This document shows positions 9,185-18,621 of a stretch of DNA of 64,000 nucleotides, in pieces. Source of the DNA: Methyloferula stellata AR4. GTDB lineage: Bacteria > Pseudomonadota > Alphaproteobacteria > Rhizobiales > Beijerinckiaceae. Under the pieces are notes generated by a model. It saw only the letters and a program-made list of their open reading frames with translations, was not told where the DNA came from and did no database searches. Positions within the stretch are counted from its first letter, which is position 1, and each line of letters begins with the position of its first letter. The DNA lies in contig NZ_ARWA01000001.1 in the NCBI RefSeq assembly GCF_000385335.1, positions 2,620,001 to 2,684,000 on the forward strand, in the 5' to 3' direction. A program made the translations under genes and the position numbers.

Positions 9185-10732
9185 ATGTTCATTTCATTTT
9201 TGTCTCGATGGTTTCCTTTAGCCAACCAGGGTGCCTTCCAGCGCCGGGCGAGCAAAATCGCCATTGTGATTGTGCTTGCCACGCTCATTGCGATCCGCCT
9301 TTTTTCCGTCGCGAACCTCGTTGAAGACCGCAACGCGCAAGGGCAGAGCTCTCTGCAATCGATCAACAATATTAGCGTATTGGTCGAGCAGGATATCGAA
9401 CGCGACATCGAGTTTTACGATCATTCGCTGCTGGCTGTAGCCGATGGTATCGCGCGTCAGGAGCTTATGGGACAAAACCCGGACACGCAGCAGCAGAATC
9501 TGTTCGAGCATCGTTCACTATATCATGACGAGGGGATCGGATCCCTGATCGTTCTTGATGAAAACGGGAAGGTGGTTGTGGATTCAGAATCCACCCCGCC
9601 TCGGCAAGCCGACCTATCCGATCGCGAGTATTTCCTGGTTCACAAGACAGCCAGTTCCGCTACGGGCCTCTATATCAGCCATCCGCTTCGCAACCGTTTA
9701 AGAAACGGCGAGTGGATGATCGCCTTGAGCCGCCGCATCAACCATCCGGACGGCAGTTTCGCCGGGGTGGTGGCCGGTGCGATCATGCTTGATCATTTCA
9801 AGCGTCTTTTCACCAAGATCACTTTGGCGGAAAACGATTCCATTACGCTCTTTGATAGAGATGGGACGATTGTCGTTCGTTGGCCCTTTACCGAAGCGGT
9901 GCTCGGGCAGAAGCTGGGCGATCCCAAACTCCTTAAGCAAATCGATCAGGCGCCGGATGGGCATCTGACAGTGAAGGCCTCAGCCAACGGCGCTGAGCGG
10001 CTGCGGGATTATCGCAGGGTCGGCAATTTGCCACTCATCCAAAGCGTCGGCATTTCCGTCAGCGATAACTCGACCGTCTTTTGGGTCATGGCGATCATCA
10101 GCGCTGCATGCTTCCTCGTCCTTTGCGCGGCTGTCTTCGCTTTGACGTCACAGCTTGAATCCGAACTGCGGCGGCGGCAAATGGCCGAAACGGCATTGGA
10201 GGAATTGGCCGCGACGGACGAGCTTACGGGCCTCGCGAACCGGCGGAAGTTCGACGACGTGTTCGCGTTCGAATGGCGCCGCGCCGAGCGCGAGAATAAA
10301 CCCTTCTCCCTTTTGATGCTCGATGCCGACTTCTTCAAAGCCTATAACGACACTTATGGGCATCAGGCTGGCGACAAGGCGCTGCGCGGCATAGCCGATT
10401 GCATTAGAGCCGGTATCAACCGGCCGGCCGATCTCGCGGCACGATATGGCGGCGAGGAATTTGCCGTTCTATTGCCGGCGACCGATCCCAAGGGCGCGTT
10501 CTACATTGCCGAAGCCATCCGTGCGCGCGTTTTGGCAATGGGCTTGACGCATGAGAAAAGCCTCTATGGCGTCGTGACGGCCAGTATCGGCTTGGCCTGC
10601 GCATATCCGAGCCGAAAGGACGATCCGGCGAAGCTTTTACGTGCGGCAGATGAGGCGCTTTATTTGGCGAAGGCGGCGGGTCGCAACCAAGTCATACCGC
10701 CGCCGGAGTCGAAAGTGCGGCGCGTCGGATAG
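9185..10732 (+). CDS. Membrane-bound diguanylate cyclase with periplasmic sensor domain
   Basis: The protein has a first membrane helix (IAIVIVLATLIAIRLF), a periplasmic region of about 260 residues that resembles a double-Cache sensor (the YHDEGIG..IVLDENGKVVVDS stretch), a second helix near VMAIISAACFLVLCAAVF, and a C-terminal GGDEF domain. The active-site loop is RYGGEEFAVLLP, and an RPAD inhibitory site lies exactly five residues before GGEEF, so product feedback by c-di-GMP is expected. The ATG at 9185 is preferred; an in-frame TTG at 9164 would add seven residues. The ligand is unknown. Confidence 0.9.
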   Translation: MFISFLSRWFPLANQGAFQRRASKIAIVIVLATLIAIRLFSVANLVEDRNAQGQSSLQSINNISVLVEQDIERDIEFYDHSLLAVADGIARQELMGQNPDTQQQNLFEHRSLYHDEGIGSLIVLDENGKVVVDSESTPPRQADLSDREYFLVHKTASSATGLYISHPLRNRLRNGEWMIALSRRINHPDGSFAGVVAGAIMLDHFKRLFTKITLAENDSITLFDRDGTIVVRWPFTEAVLGQKLGDPKLLKQIDQAPDGHLTVKASANGAERLRDYRRVGNLPLIQSVGISVSDNSTVFWVMAIISAACFLVLCAAVFALTSQLESELRRRQMAETALEELAATDELTGLANRRKFDDVFAFEWRRAERENKPFSLLMLDADFFKAYNDTYGHQAGDKALRGIADCIRAGINRPADLAARYGGEEFAVLLPATDPKGAFYIAEAIRARVLAMGLTHEKSLYGVVTASIGLACAYPSRKDDPAKLLRAADEALYLAKAAGRNQVIPPPESKVRRVG

Positions 10733-10738
10733 GACGGC

Positions 10739-10948
10739 TCATTTCCCGTCGCGCAGATAGGCCTCGGCCTCCATCTGCGCCATTTTCAGAAAATAGTTCA
10801 GGAGATCGAGCTGCGCGGTTTCTGCCAGGCTCGCGAGTTCGGCGGTCATTTGCGCGATATATTGCGCGGTGGATTCTCGCGCCTCCCGAAGCGGAGCCTC
10901 TGGCTGACCGGCAGGATTCGTGGTGTGAGGCAGCGAGCGTGATGGCAT
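10739..10948 (-). CDS. Small conserved hypothetical protein
   Basis: A 69-residue protein that converges on the cyclase gene with 6 bp between the stops. The C-terminal half (YIAQMTAELASLAETAQLD and onward) is an amphipathic helix pair like small unnamed proteins common in Hyphomicrobiales; the N-terminal 25 residues are proline-rich and look disordered. I chose the ATG at 10948 over an in-frame start 90 bp upstream because only the later part has protein-like composition. The function is unknown. Confidence 0.6.
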   Translation of the reverse strand: MPSRSLPHTTNPAGQPEAPLREARESTAQYIAQMTAELASLAETAQLDLLNYFLKMAQMEAEAYLRDGK

Positions 10949-11138
10949 CAAGGTCAACCGCGGGTCCGTACAACTTATAAGTGTATTAAATATTGATCCA
11001 GGCCGGATTCTCAACGCAAAGCAGAGGGCTGCAACCAAGGTAGCCGCAGGCAGTTTTCAGTGTTGACCTGGTTCAGGCATGCTCGAAGCGTCGAGCTGAC
11101 TTAACCGTTAGTATAGCGCAAAATGGCTTGAATACTAC

Positions 11139-12044
11139 TTATGGTTGCAGATGTTCCGGCTTTTTTGAACTGGCAGGAGGAGAAGCTCCAGCCAAGGTCC
11201 GAGCAATCACTGCCTCCGTCTCGGACGACCAACCCTCTGGCGCCTTTTGAAGCGGTGGCAGAGCCGCGCCCGGCACGAGATGCACGATCTTGAAGCCGCG
11301 TTTCTTCAATTCGTCGAGCAAGTCAGGCAGCATAGCCGCCGTCGAAGCCCGTGAATCATGCAGCAGGAGAATGCCGCGTTTTTCCCGTTCGAGCTTTCGA
11401 AGGACAATCTGAAGTTCTTCCTCGGACGACATATCTAGCCAATCGAAGGCCCAGAAATCTGCGCCGAAGACGGCGATGTTCCGAGATGACAGCCATGTGA
11501 CAAGGGCAGGCGTGTCGGCAAAGCCTGGAAACCGGAAAAACGGTACGCGCGGCTCAGGCCCCGCGGAGCCGTAAAGAATCCGATCATCCGCGGCAAAGCC
11601 TTTGTCGATATCGGCTTTGGCTGCCTCTTCCGTCATGAGCCGCAAGGTCTTGGCTGGATGCGAATAGGAATGATGGCCGATCGTTTCACCGGCCTCATAT
11701 TCGCGCTTCAGCAGCGCCGGATAGGCCATGGCCTCGCGGCCGATGATGAAGAAGGTGGCTTTGACGCATTGCTTCGCCAGCGCATCGAGGATGTGGTCCG
11801 TGGTGCCCGGATTCGGGCCATCGTCGAAGGTCAGCACGACCTCGTGATCTTCAAGCTGCAAGGTCTGAGGATAGGTCTTGAAGCCGATCTGAAGGCCGCC
11901 CGGCGCGCCAACTTCGAGAACACGGCTGGTGCCCAGGGCGTCGGGCGGGCAGGGCGCGGCCGCGGCAAGGCTTGGCAGCGCCAGCATGAGGATCAGCGCA
12001 GCCAGGGAGAGTTTCACGCGCGTGTTCCAGTCCTCGATCGCCAT
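11139..12044 (-). CDS. Exported polysaccharide deacetylase (NodB fold)
   Basis: A secreted protein of about 301 residues. After a charged N-terminus comes a hydrophobic segment (LSLAALILMLALPSLAAAA) that reads as a signal peptide. The NodB domain has the catalytic and metal motifs in order: TFDDGPNPG, the metal histidines in GHHSYSHP, FRFPGF, and LLLHD near the end. It probably removes acetyl groups from a cell-envelope or extracellular N-acetylated glycan. An in-frame ATG at 12074 would add ten residues; the start at 12044 gives a more usual signal peptide. The tail after about residue 270 is proline/serine-rich. Confidence 0.88.
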   Translation of the reverse strand: MAIEDWNTRVKLSLAALILMLALPSLAAAAPCPPDALGTSRVLEVGAPGGLQIGFKTYPQTLQLEDHEVVLTFDDGPNPGTTDHILDALAKQCVKATFFIIGREAMAYPALLKREYEAGETIGHHSYSHPAKTLRLMTEEAAKADIDKGFAADDRILYGSAGPEPRVPFFRFPGFADTPALVTWLSSRNIAVFGADFWAFDWLDMSSEEELQIVLRKLEREKRGILLLHDSRASTAAMLPDLLDELKKRGFKIVHLVPGAALPPLQKAPEGWSSETEAVIARTLAGASPPASSKKPEHLQP

Positions 12045-12136
12045 TCTGCAGATTGAGCCTTCCCTATGTCGCATAAGAAGAGCCGTTTCGGCGTTTGCCT
12101 TCGTAGCCTGCCGCCCTTAAGAACCCGTCATTCCTG

Positions 12137-12160
12137 AGACATCGGATTTAGCCGATGTCT
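12137..12160 (+). promoter_or_regulatory. Perfect 9-bp hairpin in the mgtE leader
   Basis: AGACATCGG and CCGATGTCT form a perfect 9-bp stem around the six-base loop ATTTAG, about 80 nt before the mgtE start codon. No rightward gene ends just upstream that it could terminate, and no T-run follows. It is either part of a structured mgtE 5' leader or a dyad operator. I cannot match it to a known magnesium riboswitch. Confidence 0.45.
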
Positions 12161-12241
12161 AAATATAAGAATCAGGCCATTTTCGAGCGCGATCCCTTGG
12201 CTTGAAAGAGTTGAGGGCCGGAGCGAACCCGGAATCGATAG

Positions 12242-13681
12242 ATGAGCGATGTCGAAGACGAGCACACCGAACTTGCGACCGCGAGCCATCCTTCGGTCGA
12301 GACCGCCTCGATCTATGATGACGACGACGAGGTCCGCTCCGACTTCGTCCATGAGGTCGCTGCCGCCATCGAAGCCGGATCGGTGGAGCGCGTCTGCGCG
12401 CTCGCCGGCGATTTGCATGAGGCCGACCTTGGCGCCTTGATCGAGGCGCTCGATCAAAACCTCCGCCCCAAGCTCATCGAGCTGATGGGGCAAGACTTCG
12501 ATTTCGCCGCGCTCACCGAGGTCGACGATAATATCCGCGACGAAATCCTCGAAGAACTGCCGACGCGCAATATCGCCGAGGGCGTCCAAGATCTCGAATA
12601 TGACGACGCCGTCAGCCTGCTCGAAGATCTCAATAAAGAAGAGCAGGCCGAAATTCTCGAGGCTCTGTCGCCGGTCGACCGCGCGGCTTTGCAACGTTCG
12701 CTCGATTATCCGGAGGAGTCCGCCGGCCGTCTCATGCAGACGACGCTCGTCACCGCGCCGCCCTTCTGGACGGCGGGCCAGGCGATCGATTTCATGCGCG
12801 ATGCGGACGAGGAAGATCTGCCGGATCAGTTCTTTGAAATCTTCATCGTCGATCCGGCGCACAGGCTTTTGGGAAATGTGTTTCTCGACACTTTGATGCG
12901 GGCAAGGAGCAGCGCGAGACTCGAAGAGATCATGCTGGCGGATCGGCGCCGCGTGTCTGTGCTTGAAGATCGCGAAGAGGTCGCCCGAATCTTCGAGCGC
13001 TACAACCTCGTCTCCGTGCCGGTGGTCGATGAAGGCGAGCGGCTTGTCGGCGTCATCACCATCGACGATATCGTCGACGTCATCCAAGAGGAAGCCGACG
13101 CCGATTTGAAGGCGCTGGGCGGCGTGTCCATGTCGGAAGAATTATCCGACAGCGTGGCGCGCACGACGCGCAGCCGCTTCCTCTGGCTCTTCGTCAATCT
13201 CATCACGGCTTTCGTCGCCTCGTCGGTGCTCGGCCTTTTCGAGAATGAATTGCAGAAAATGGTGGCGCTCGCCGTGCTGGCGCCGATCGTCGCGAGCCAG
13301 GGCGGCAATGCCGCGACGCAGACGATGACGGTCGCGGTGCGCGCGCTTGCGACACGCGATCTGTCGCGCTTCAACGCGTTTCGCATCGTCATGCGCGAGC
13401 TCATGGTCGGCGCCTGGAACGGGTTGGCTTTCGGCATTCTGACGGGTGTCGTTGCCAGCATCTGGTTTGGCCTTACGGGCCTTGGCGTTGTCATCGCGAT
13501 GGCGATGCTGACCAATCTCATCGCCGGCGCGCTCGGCGGGATCTTGATCCCCCTGATCCTCGACCATTTCGACGTCGATCCGGCGGTGTCGTCGGGTGCC
13601 TTCGTGACGACGGTGACGGATGTCGTCGGCTATTCGTCGTTCCTAGGGATCGCGACGCTCTGGTTTCATCTGGCGTCGTGA
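12242..13681 (+). CDS. mgtE: Magnesium transporter MgtE
   Basis: A 479-residue Mg2+ channel of the inner membrane. The order of domains is typical: an acidic cytoplasmic N domain with helical repeats (about 40-165), paired CBS domains (about 165-290, including the VPVVDEGERLVGVITIDDIVDVI strand pattern), a connecting helix, and five transmembrane helices from about 315 to the end, with the conserved pore stretch SQGGNAATQT. The CBS and N domains sense cytoplasmic Mg2+ and close the pore. A hairpin-bearing leader precedes the gene, and it converges on the ABC transporter genes across a palindromic repeat. Confidence 0.95.
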   Translation: MSDVEDEHTELATASHPSVETASIYDDDDEVRSDFVHEVAAAIEAGSVERVCALAGDLHEADLGALIEALDQNLRPKLIELMGQDFDFAALTEVDDNIRDEILEELPTRNIAEGVQDLEYDDAVSLLEDLNKEEQAEILEALSPVDRAALQRSLDYPEESAGRLMQTTLVTAPPFWTAGQAIDFMRDADEEDLPDQFFEIFIVDPAHRLLGNVFLDTLMRARSSARLEEIMLADRRRVSVLEDREEVARIFERYNLVSVPVVDEGERLVGVITIDDIVDVIQEEADADLKALGGVSMSEELSDSVARTTRSRFLWLFVNLITAFVASSVLGLFENELQKMVALAVLAPIVASQGGNAATQTMTVAVRALATRDLSRFNAFRIVMRELMVGAWNGLAFGILTGVVASIWFGLTGLGVVIAMAMLTNLIAGALGGILIPLILDHFDVDPAVSSGAFVTTVTDVVGYSSFLGIATLWFHLAS

Positions 13682-13703
13682 AGTGATTAGCCGAAGCCTG
13701 TTG

Positions 13704-13823
13704 CCCTCATGCTGAGGAGGCACCGGAGGTGCCGTCTCGAAGCATGAGGGTTTTCTTAGATTGTTGATACTGCCCCTCGCCCTTCGAGACGCGTTCCTCC
13801 GGAACGCTCCTCAGGGTGAGGGG
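13704..13823. repeat. Palindromic intergenic repeat, class A, copy 1
   Basis: Two imperfect hairpins in tandem. Their arms are the words CCCTCATGCTGAGGAG / GTCTCGAAGCATGAGGG and CCCCTCGCCCTTCGAGACG / CTCCTCAGGGTGAGGGG. The unit occurs again at 15212 and 24948. This copy lies between the convergent mgtE and ABC ATPase genes and may act as a two-way terminator. Confidence 0.8.
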
Positions 13824-13834
13824 CTGGCCCAGAC

Positions 13835-15154
13835 TCACTCCGGGTTTTCCAAACTGAATGTCTCCGACGTCTCGTCATAGGCGAAAATCTCGCCATAACG
13901 GCCCCAGGTGATGACGGCCTTTAACGTGCGGTCGGCATATTCGTCCGACATATAATCTTCGAGCTCTTCGAGAAAGCGCACGGCTCTAGCGCGATGCGTC
14001 GGCCGGTCGTCGAGCACGACTTTGATATGCGTCGCGAGCGGCACATAGGCGAGCAGATGGTCGCCGAAGAGCTTCTTGCGCGCATCGGTCTCTGCGTCGG
14101 CGAAACGCCGCCCGGCCGGAGTGAGCTTGATAGAGCCTTCCTCGATTTCGGCAAAGCGCATGAGCTGCAAAGTTTCGCCGACAGGGAAAAGTTCGTCGAT
14201 TTCCATTTGCAGATCTTCGGCGAGTTCCGGAAGATCGGCCTTGCCGTGATAGGGCTCGGCCGCGATCTCCTCCATCATGCCGGCGAGCGTATTGGTCGAA
14301 ATGCGCGGCAGGGCCATGGCCATGCCGAGGCCGGGGAAGGTACCGTCGCGCGGTGCCTCGTTCGGCTGACGCCGCGTCATCAAGGCGTAGATCTTATCGA
14401 CCAATTGCCGGAATTCGGGATCGAGCCGGTTGCGCGGATGTTTCAAGGTGACCGTGATCTCTTCGACGATCCGGCCAGGATGCGACGAAAGCACGATGAT
14501 GCGATTGCACATCAGCACGGCCTCTTCGATGTTGTGCGTGACCAGCAAAATCGTCTTGATCGGCATACGGCCTTCGACCCAAAGGTCGAGGAGGTCGGTG
14601 CGCAAGGTCTCGGCCGTCAAAACGTCGAGCGCCGAAAAAGGCTCGTCCATCAAGAGAAGGTTCGGATTGACGACAAGCGCGCGGGCAAAGCCGACGCGCT
14701 GGCGCATGCCGCCCGAAAGCTCTTTTGGAAAGGCGGATTCATAACCGTCGAGGCCGATCAGATCGATCGCTTTCAAGGCGCGCCTTCGGGCTTCCTCCTT
14801 GCCGACTTTGCGCGCCCGCAATCCCAGTTCGACATTGGCGAGCACGGTGAGCCAGGGAAACAGCGCGAAGCTCTGAAACACCATGGCGACGCCATCGACC
14901 GGCCCTGTTACCGGCTTGTCCAAATAGGAAACTTCGCCTGAGGCTGGCTTCGCGAGTCCGGCGATGATGCGCAGCAGGGAGGACTTGCCGCAGCCGGAGC
15001 GGCCGAGCAGGCCGACGATTTCGCCGTCGCTGAGTGAGAGCGAGACCTTGTCGAGGACCGGCGGCCCGATCTCGCCCGAGCCCGTCTGATAATGTTGCGA
15101 GACGTTTTGAATCTCGAAGAGAGGTTTGGCGCGGGCATCGAGCATGGGTTGCAT
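13835..15154 (-). CDS. NitT/TauT-type ABC transporter ATPase with C-terminal extension
   Basis: The first 260 residues are an ABC ATPase: Walker A GRSGCGKSS (51-59), Q-loop at VFQSFALFPW, signature LSGGMRQR (about 146-153), Walker B LLLMDEPFSALD, and the switch histidine in VTHNIEEA. The remaining 170 residues match the AAA-associated C-terminal domain found in a subset of these ATPases, probably a winged-helix regulatory module. With the upstream double permease it forms an importer of the nitrate/sulfonate/taurine/bicarbonate class. The substrate is unknown because no binding protein is encoded nearby. Confidence 0.92.
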   Translation of the reverse strand: MQPMLDARAKPLFEIQNVSQHYQTGSGEIGPPVLDKVSLSLSDGEIVGLLGRSGCGKSSLLRIIAGLAKPASGEVSYLDKPVTGPVDGVAMVFQSFALFPWLTVLANVELGLRARKVGKEEARRRALKAIDLIGLDGYESAFPKELSGGMRQRVGFARALVVNPNLLLMDEPFSALDVLTAETLRTDLLDLWVEGRMPIKTILLVTHNIEEAVLMCNRIIVLSSHPGRIVEEITVTLKHPRNRLDPEFRQLVDKIYALMTRRQPNEAPRDGTFPGLGMAMALPRISTNTLAGMMEEIAAEPYHGKADLPELAEDLQMEIDELFPVGETLQLMRFAEIEEGSIKLTPAGRRFADAETDARKKLFGDHLLAYVPLATHIKVVLDDRPTHRARAVRFLEELEDYMSDEYADRTLKAVITWGRYGEIFAYDETSETFSLENPE

Positions 15155-15211
15155 CCTTCCCGATTCAACTTAGAGCAATCACGCCCTAGGGTCTGAACCT
15201 ATTTACCTGCT

Positions 15212-15336
15212 CCCTCACCCTGAGGAGCGCGCCGATAGGCGCGCGTCTCGAAGGGCGAGGGATCAACGTTATCTTCTCGATTCCAAACCCTCTTCCTTCG
15301 AGACGCGAGCTGCGCTCGCTCCTCAGGATGAGGGTT
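15212..15336. repeat. Palindromic intergenic repeat, class A, copy 2
   Basis: Again two hairpins: CCCTCACCCTGAGGAGCGCG / CGCGCGTCTCGAAGGGCGAGGG, then CCCTCTTCCTTCGAGACGCG / CTCCTCAGGATGAGGG. It lies between the permease and ATPase genes of one ABC transporter, so it is transcribed within a probable operon and may attenuate or stabilise the message. Confidence 0.8.
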
Positions 15337-15365
15337 TGGAGTTGCACCCAATTGGGTCCGATGCT

Positions 15366-17096
15366 CTAATTGACGCTCAGCCTGCGCTCGGCCAGACCGA
15401 ACAAAGGCCGCCACAAGAGGCGGTTGAACAAAGTGACGAAGACCGACATGATCGCGACGCCGAGAACGATTTTCGGAAAATCGCCGGCCGCGGTCGCCTC
15501 CGCTATATAGGAGCCGATGCCATGCGCCGTCACCGTGTCGTCACCCCATTTCACATATTCGGCGACGATCGCGGCGTTCCATGACCCGCCCGACGCGGTC
15601 AAGGCGCCGGTGACATAATAGGGAAAGATTCCGGGTAGGATCACATTCTTCCACCAGGCCCAGCCGGTGATTTTGAAATTCGACACGGCTTCGCGCAGAT
15701 CGTTCGGGAAGGCCTGGGCGCCTGCGACGACGTTAAACAGAATATACCATTGCGTGCCGAAGACGATCAGGAAGCTCAGCCAAATATCCGGATTGAGCTT
15801 GAAGCGCAGGATCAAGACCACCGCGATCGGAAACACCACATTCGCCGGAAAGGCCGCGAGGAATTGCGCGAGCGGCTGGATCTTTTCGGCGAGCGCCGGG
15901 CGCAGGCCGACCCAGACGCCGACCGGAACCCAGACGAGCGAGGCGAGGAGGATCAAGAGGATCACCCGCAGCATCGTGAAGAACGTCAGGAGGATGCTCT
16001 GCCCCAAGTCGCTCCATTTGAGCGTCTGGCTGAGATAGCTGACGATCATCCAGAACGCGCCCGCCGCCACGGCCGCGATCACGGCAAGCCAAAGCGCGTC
16101 GATCAGTTTTGTCGTGCGGGAGTTTGCCGGCTGGCCCGAAGCGCGCAGCGGCAGCTCGAAACGCCAGAGCGCAACATTGCGCAATATGCCGCCCGGCCAA
16201 TCTATCGTGGCGCGCAGCCAAGGCGAGCGCGTGAAAAGATCGATGACCCAGGATCTCTGCTGGGTCTGCGACATGGAGAGTTCAACACGGAAACGTCCGG
16301 CGAAGACGACGAGCGGCCGGAACAGGAACTGATCATAGGCCATGATCACGACGAACATGGTGATGACGGCCGCGATCACCGCGTCGATGCGCTTGTGTTC
16401 GATCGCGACCGCGAGATAGGAGCCGATGCCCGGCAATTTGATCGTCGTGTCGCCGACGGTAATCGCTTCCGATGCGACGACGAAGAACCAGCCGCCAGAC
16501 ATGGACATCATCATGTTCCAGATCAGGCTCGGCATGGCGAATGGCGTTTCGAGCTGCCAGAATTTCTGCCATCCGGAAAGACCGAAGCCGCGCGCCACTT
16601 CATTCAGATCTCGCGGGACGTTGCGCAAGGATTGGAAGAAGGAAAAGGCCATGTTCCAGGCCTGGCTTGTGAAGATCGCAAAAATTGCGGCGCATTCGGC
16701 GCCAAGCGTCGAGCCGGGAAAGAGGCCGAGAAAGAATGTCACGGTAAAGGACAGGAAGCCGAGGATCGGCACCGACTGCAGAATATCGAGAAGCGGGATG
16801 AGCACCATTTCAGCGCGCCGGCTTTTGGCGGCAAGCGTCGCATAGGTGAATGTGAAGATGAGCGAGGCGCCGATCGCCGCGAACATGCGCAAGGTCGTGC
16901 GCAACGCGTAATACGGCAGGTTCTCATATCCGAGCGAGATATCTGCCGCGGGCAGGGCAGCCAATGGCGCGTTGAGACCCCGCACCGCCTCCCCGATGGC
17001 CACGAAAGCGCCGAATATCAGCGCCATGGCCATCAGATCATATTGATTGGGAAGGGTCCGGCGGCCGAGCGAGGGGAAGGTCACAAATTTCGTCAT
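15366..17096 (-). CDS. NitT/TauT-type ABC permease with two fused permease domains
   Basis: This 576-residue inner-membrane protein carries two binding-protein-dependent permease domains in one chain. The first has its ATPase-coupling loop near RNVPRDLNEVARGFGLSGWQ (about 155-175) and the second near AFPNDLREAVSNFKITGWAW (about 470-490); both keep the EA...G core. Each half has five or six membrane helices. Such fused permeases pair with ATPases that carry the AAA-associated tail, as in the next gene downstream. No substrate-binding protein is present in the cluster. Confidence 0.92.
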   Translation of the reverse strand: MTKFVTFPSLGRRTLPNQYDLMAMALIFGAFVAIGEAVRGLNAPLAALPAADISLGYENLPYYALRTTLRMFAAIGASLIFTFTYATLAAKSRRAEMVLIPLLDILQSVPILGFLSFTVTFFLGLFPGSTLGAECAAIFAIFTSQAWNMAFSFFQSLRNVPRDLNEVARGFGLSGWQKFWQLETPFAMPSLIWNMMMSMSGGWFFVVASEAITVGDTTIKLPGIGSYLAVAIEHKRIDAVIAAVITMFVVIMAYDQFLFRPLVVFAGRFRVELSMSQTQQRSWVIDLFTRSPWLRATIDWPGGILRNVALWRFELPLRASGQPANSRTTKLIDALWLAVIAAVAAGAFWMIVSYLSQTLKWSDLGQSILLTFFTMLRVILLILLASLVWVPVGVWVGLRPALAEKIQPLAQFLAAFPANVVFPIAVVLILRFKLNPDIWLSFLIVFGTQWYILFNVVAGAQAFPNDLREAVSNFKITGWAWWKNVILPGIFPYYVTGALTASGGSWNAAIVAEYVKWGDDTVTAHGIGSYIAEATAAGDFPKIVLGVAIMSVFVTLFNRLLWRPLFGLAERRLSVN

Positions 17097-17369
17097 AAAT
17101 GCCGGTCAATAGCGGAAGCTGAACCCTGTCCATCACCGACTGCGATGACATTCAAGTGACGAAATCGCGCAGGCCCCGGTTTTGCCACAGAAGATGTGGA
17201 TCAAGCGATTGCGGTGCCGGTCGCACGAGAAGCCGGTAGATTCTTGAATTCAGGCTCTATTTACCTTCTTTGCAAGGATAGCGGCTGGGCGCGGTATGGG
17301 AGGCAGGACTAGACCTCGGCGCTGCAGCTTGTTAACGAGGCGTTTCCAGGTGAACGATAATTTGAGCCC

Positions 17370-18128
17370 ATGCCACGTTCGACCTTGACCGTTGCCGGCC
17401 GTCTTTTCTCGAGCCTCGCCGGGCTTTTCTTCACGGCTTTGGTAGCCGGCTGCGCCGGTGGCCCGAGCGTCACCGACCCTTTCCCACACCCTTCCGATTA
17501 CGAGATCCACGGGATCGATGTTTCCAAATATCAGGGAAATATCGACTGGAACGCGGTGCACGACTCCGGCGTGCGCTTCGCCTGGATCAAGGCGACGGAA
17601 GGTGGTGATTACGCCGACGAAAAATTCCAGCAGAATTGGGAGGGCGCCAGGGCTGTCGGCATCCCGCGCGGCGCCTATCATTTCGCCTATTGGTGCCGTT
17701 CGGGCGAAGAGCAGGCCGCCTGGTTTCTGAGCCATGTGCCGAACGATCCCGACGCTCTGCCGCCGGTGCTCGACGTCGAATGGAACGCCCAGTCTAAGAC
17801 CTGCCCGCATCATCCACCGCGCGAAGTCGCCATCGCTACGATGAAGACCATTTTGGTCGCGATGGAACGCGCCTATGGCAAACGCCCCATCATCTATACA
17901 TCCGTCGATTTTCATCGCGATGTAATGGCCGGCGAGTTCACCGACTATCCGATCTGGGTGCGCAGCGTGAAATATTATCCCTCGGTCAAATATGGCGACC
18001 GAAAATGGCATTTCTGGCAGCACACGGCCGAAGGCAAGATCGCCGGCATCAGCGGCTATGTCGACCGCAATTGCTTCAACGGCACGGCCCGCGAATGGCA
18101 AGCCTGGCTGTCGAGCCTGCACGGGTAG
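17370..18128 (+). CDS. GH25 lysozyme-family lipoprotein
   Basis: A 252-residue protein with a lipobox (LVAGC) after a 27-residue signal, so it is probably tethered to the outer membrane. The rest is one GH25 (1,4-beta-N-acetylmuramidase) domain: the catalytic aspartate region GIDVSKYQGNIDW, KATEGGDYAD, GAYHFAYW, the catalytic DVEWN, and the C-terminal WQHTAEGKIAG/YVDRNCFNG barrel end. It should cut the glycan strand of peptidoglycan and could act in wall remodelling or in attacking other cells. It stands alone on the plus strand. Confidence 0.9.
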   Translation: MPRSTLTVAGRLFSSLAGLFFTALVAGCAGGPSVTDPFPHPSDYEIHGIDVSKYQGNIDWNAVHDSGVRFAWIKATEGGDYADEKFQQNWEGARAVGIPRGAYHFAYWCRSGEEQAAWFLSHVPNDPDALPPVLDVEWNAQSKTCPHHPPREVAIATMKTILVAMERAYGKRPIIYTSVDFHRDVMAGEFTDYPIWVRSVKYYPSVKYGDRKWHFWQHTAEGKIAGISGYVDRNCFNGTAREWQAWLSSLHG

Positions 18129-18163
18129 TCTCAGGCCGCCCTTCGATCATCATCGTAAATCGT

Positions 18164-18610
18164 TCAGGACAGGGCTTGCAGATCGCGGCGGAGCCGATCC
18201 GGATCTTGGCTTGGAAGCAGAGCTTCGACGCTCATATGTTCGCGTTTCCAGATCGGCACGGCCTTCGACAATGCGGCGCGGCCGGCCGGTGTCAGCTTCA
18301 ACAAGCGGCTGCGTTTGTCTTTCGGATCGACCAGGATTTCGATGAGGCCGCGCCGTTCGAGTGGTTTCAACGCCGCCGTCAAGGTCGTCCGGTCCATCGC
18401 GAGCAGCGCGGCGACGGAACTCATGCCGGGCGGGTTCGGGCGGTTCAGGGACATGAGAAGCGAGAATTGCCCGTTCGTCAGACCGACCGGGCGCAAGGCC
18501 TCATCGAAACGCCGTGCCATGGCACGCGCAGCGCGCTGCACATGCAAGCAGAGGCAGGCATCGCGGACATAAACTGTGGTCTCGAATGGAATCGTTACGA
18601 TTTTTGACAT
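18164..18610 (-). CDS. MarR-family transcriptional regulator
   Basis: A 148-residue winged-helix protein with dimerisation helices at both ends. The recognition helix region reads SSVAALLAMDRTTLTAALKPLERRGLIE and the wing DPKDKRSRLLKLTPAGR, all typical of MarR. The N-terminus contains two cysteines (DACLCLHVQRA); this version resembles MarR proteins with cysteines in the first helix, which suggests but does not prove thiol or oxidant sensing. It diverges from a two-domain VOC protein, and a perfect palindrome lies just upstream of its start. Confidence 0.92.
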   Translation of the reverse strand: MSKIVTIPFETTVYVRDACLCLHVQRAARAMARRFDEALRPVGLTNGQFSLLMSLNRPNPPGMSSVAALLAMDRTTLTAALKPLERRGLIEILVDPKDKRSRLLKLTPAGRAALSKAVPIWKREHMSVEALLPSQDPDRLRRDLQALS

Positions 18611-18621
18611 GTCATAATTCT

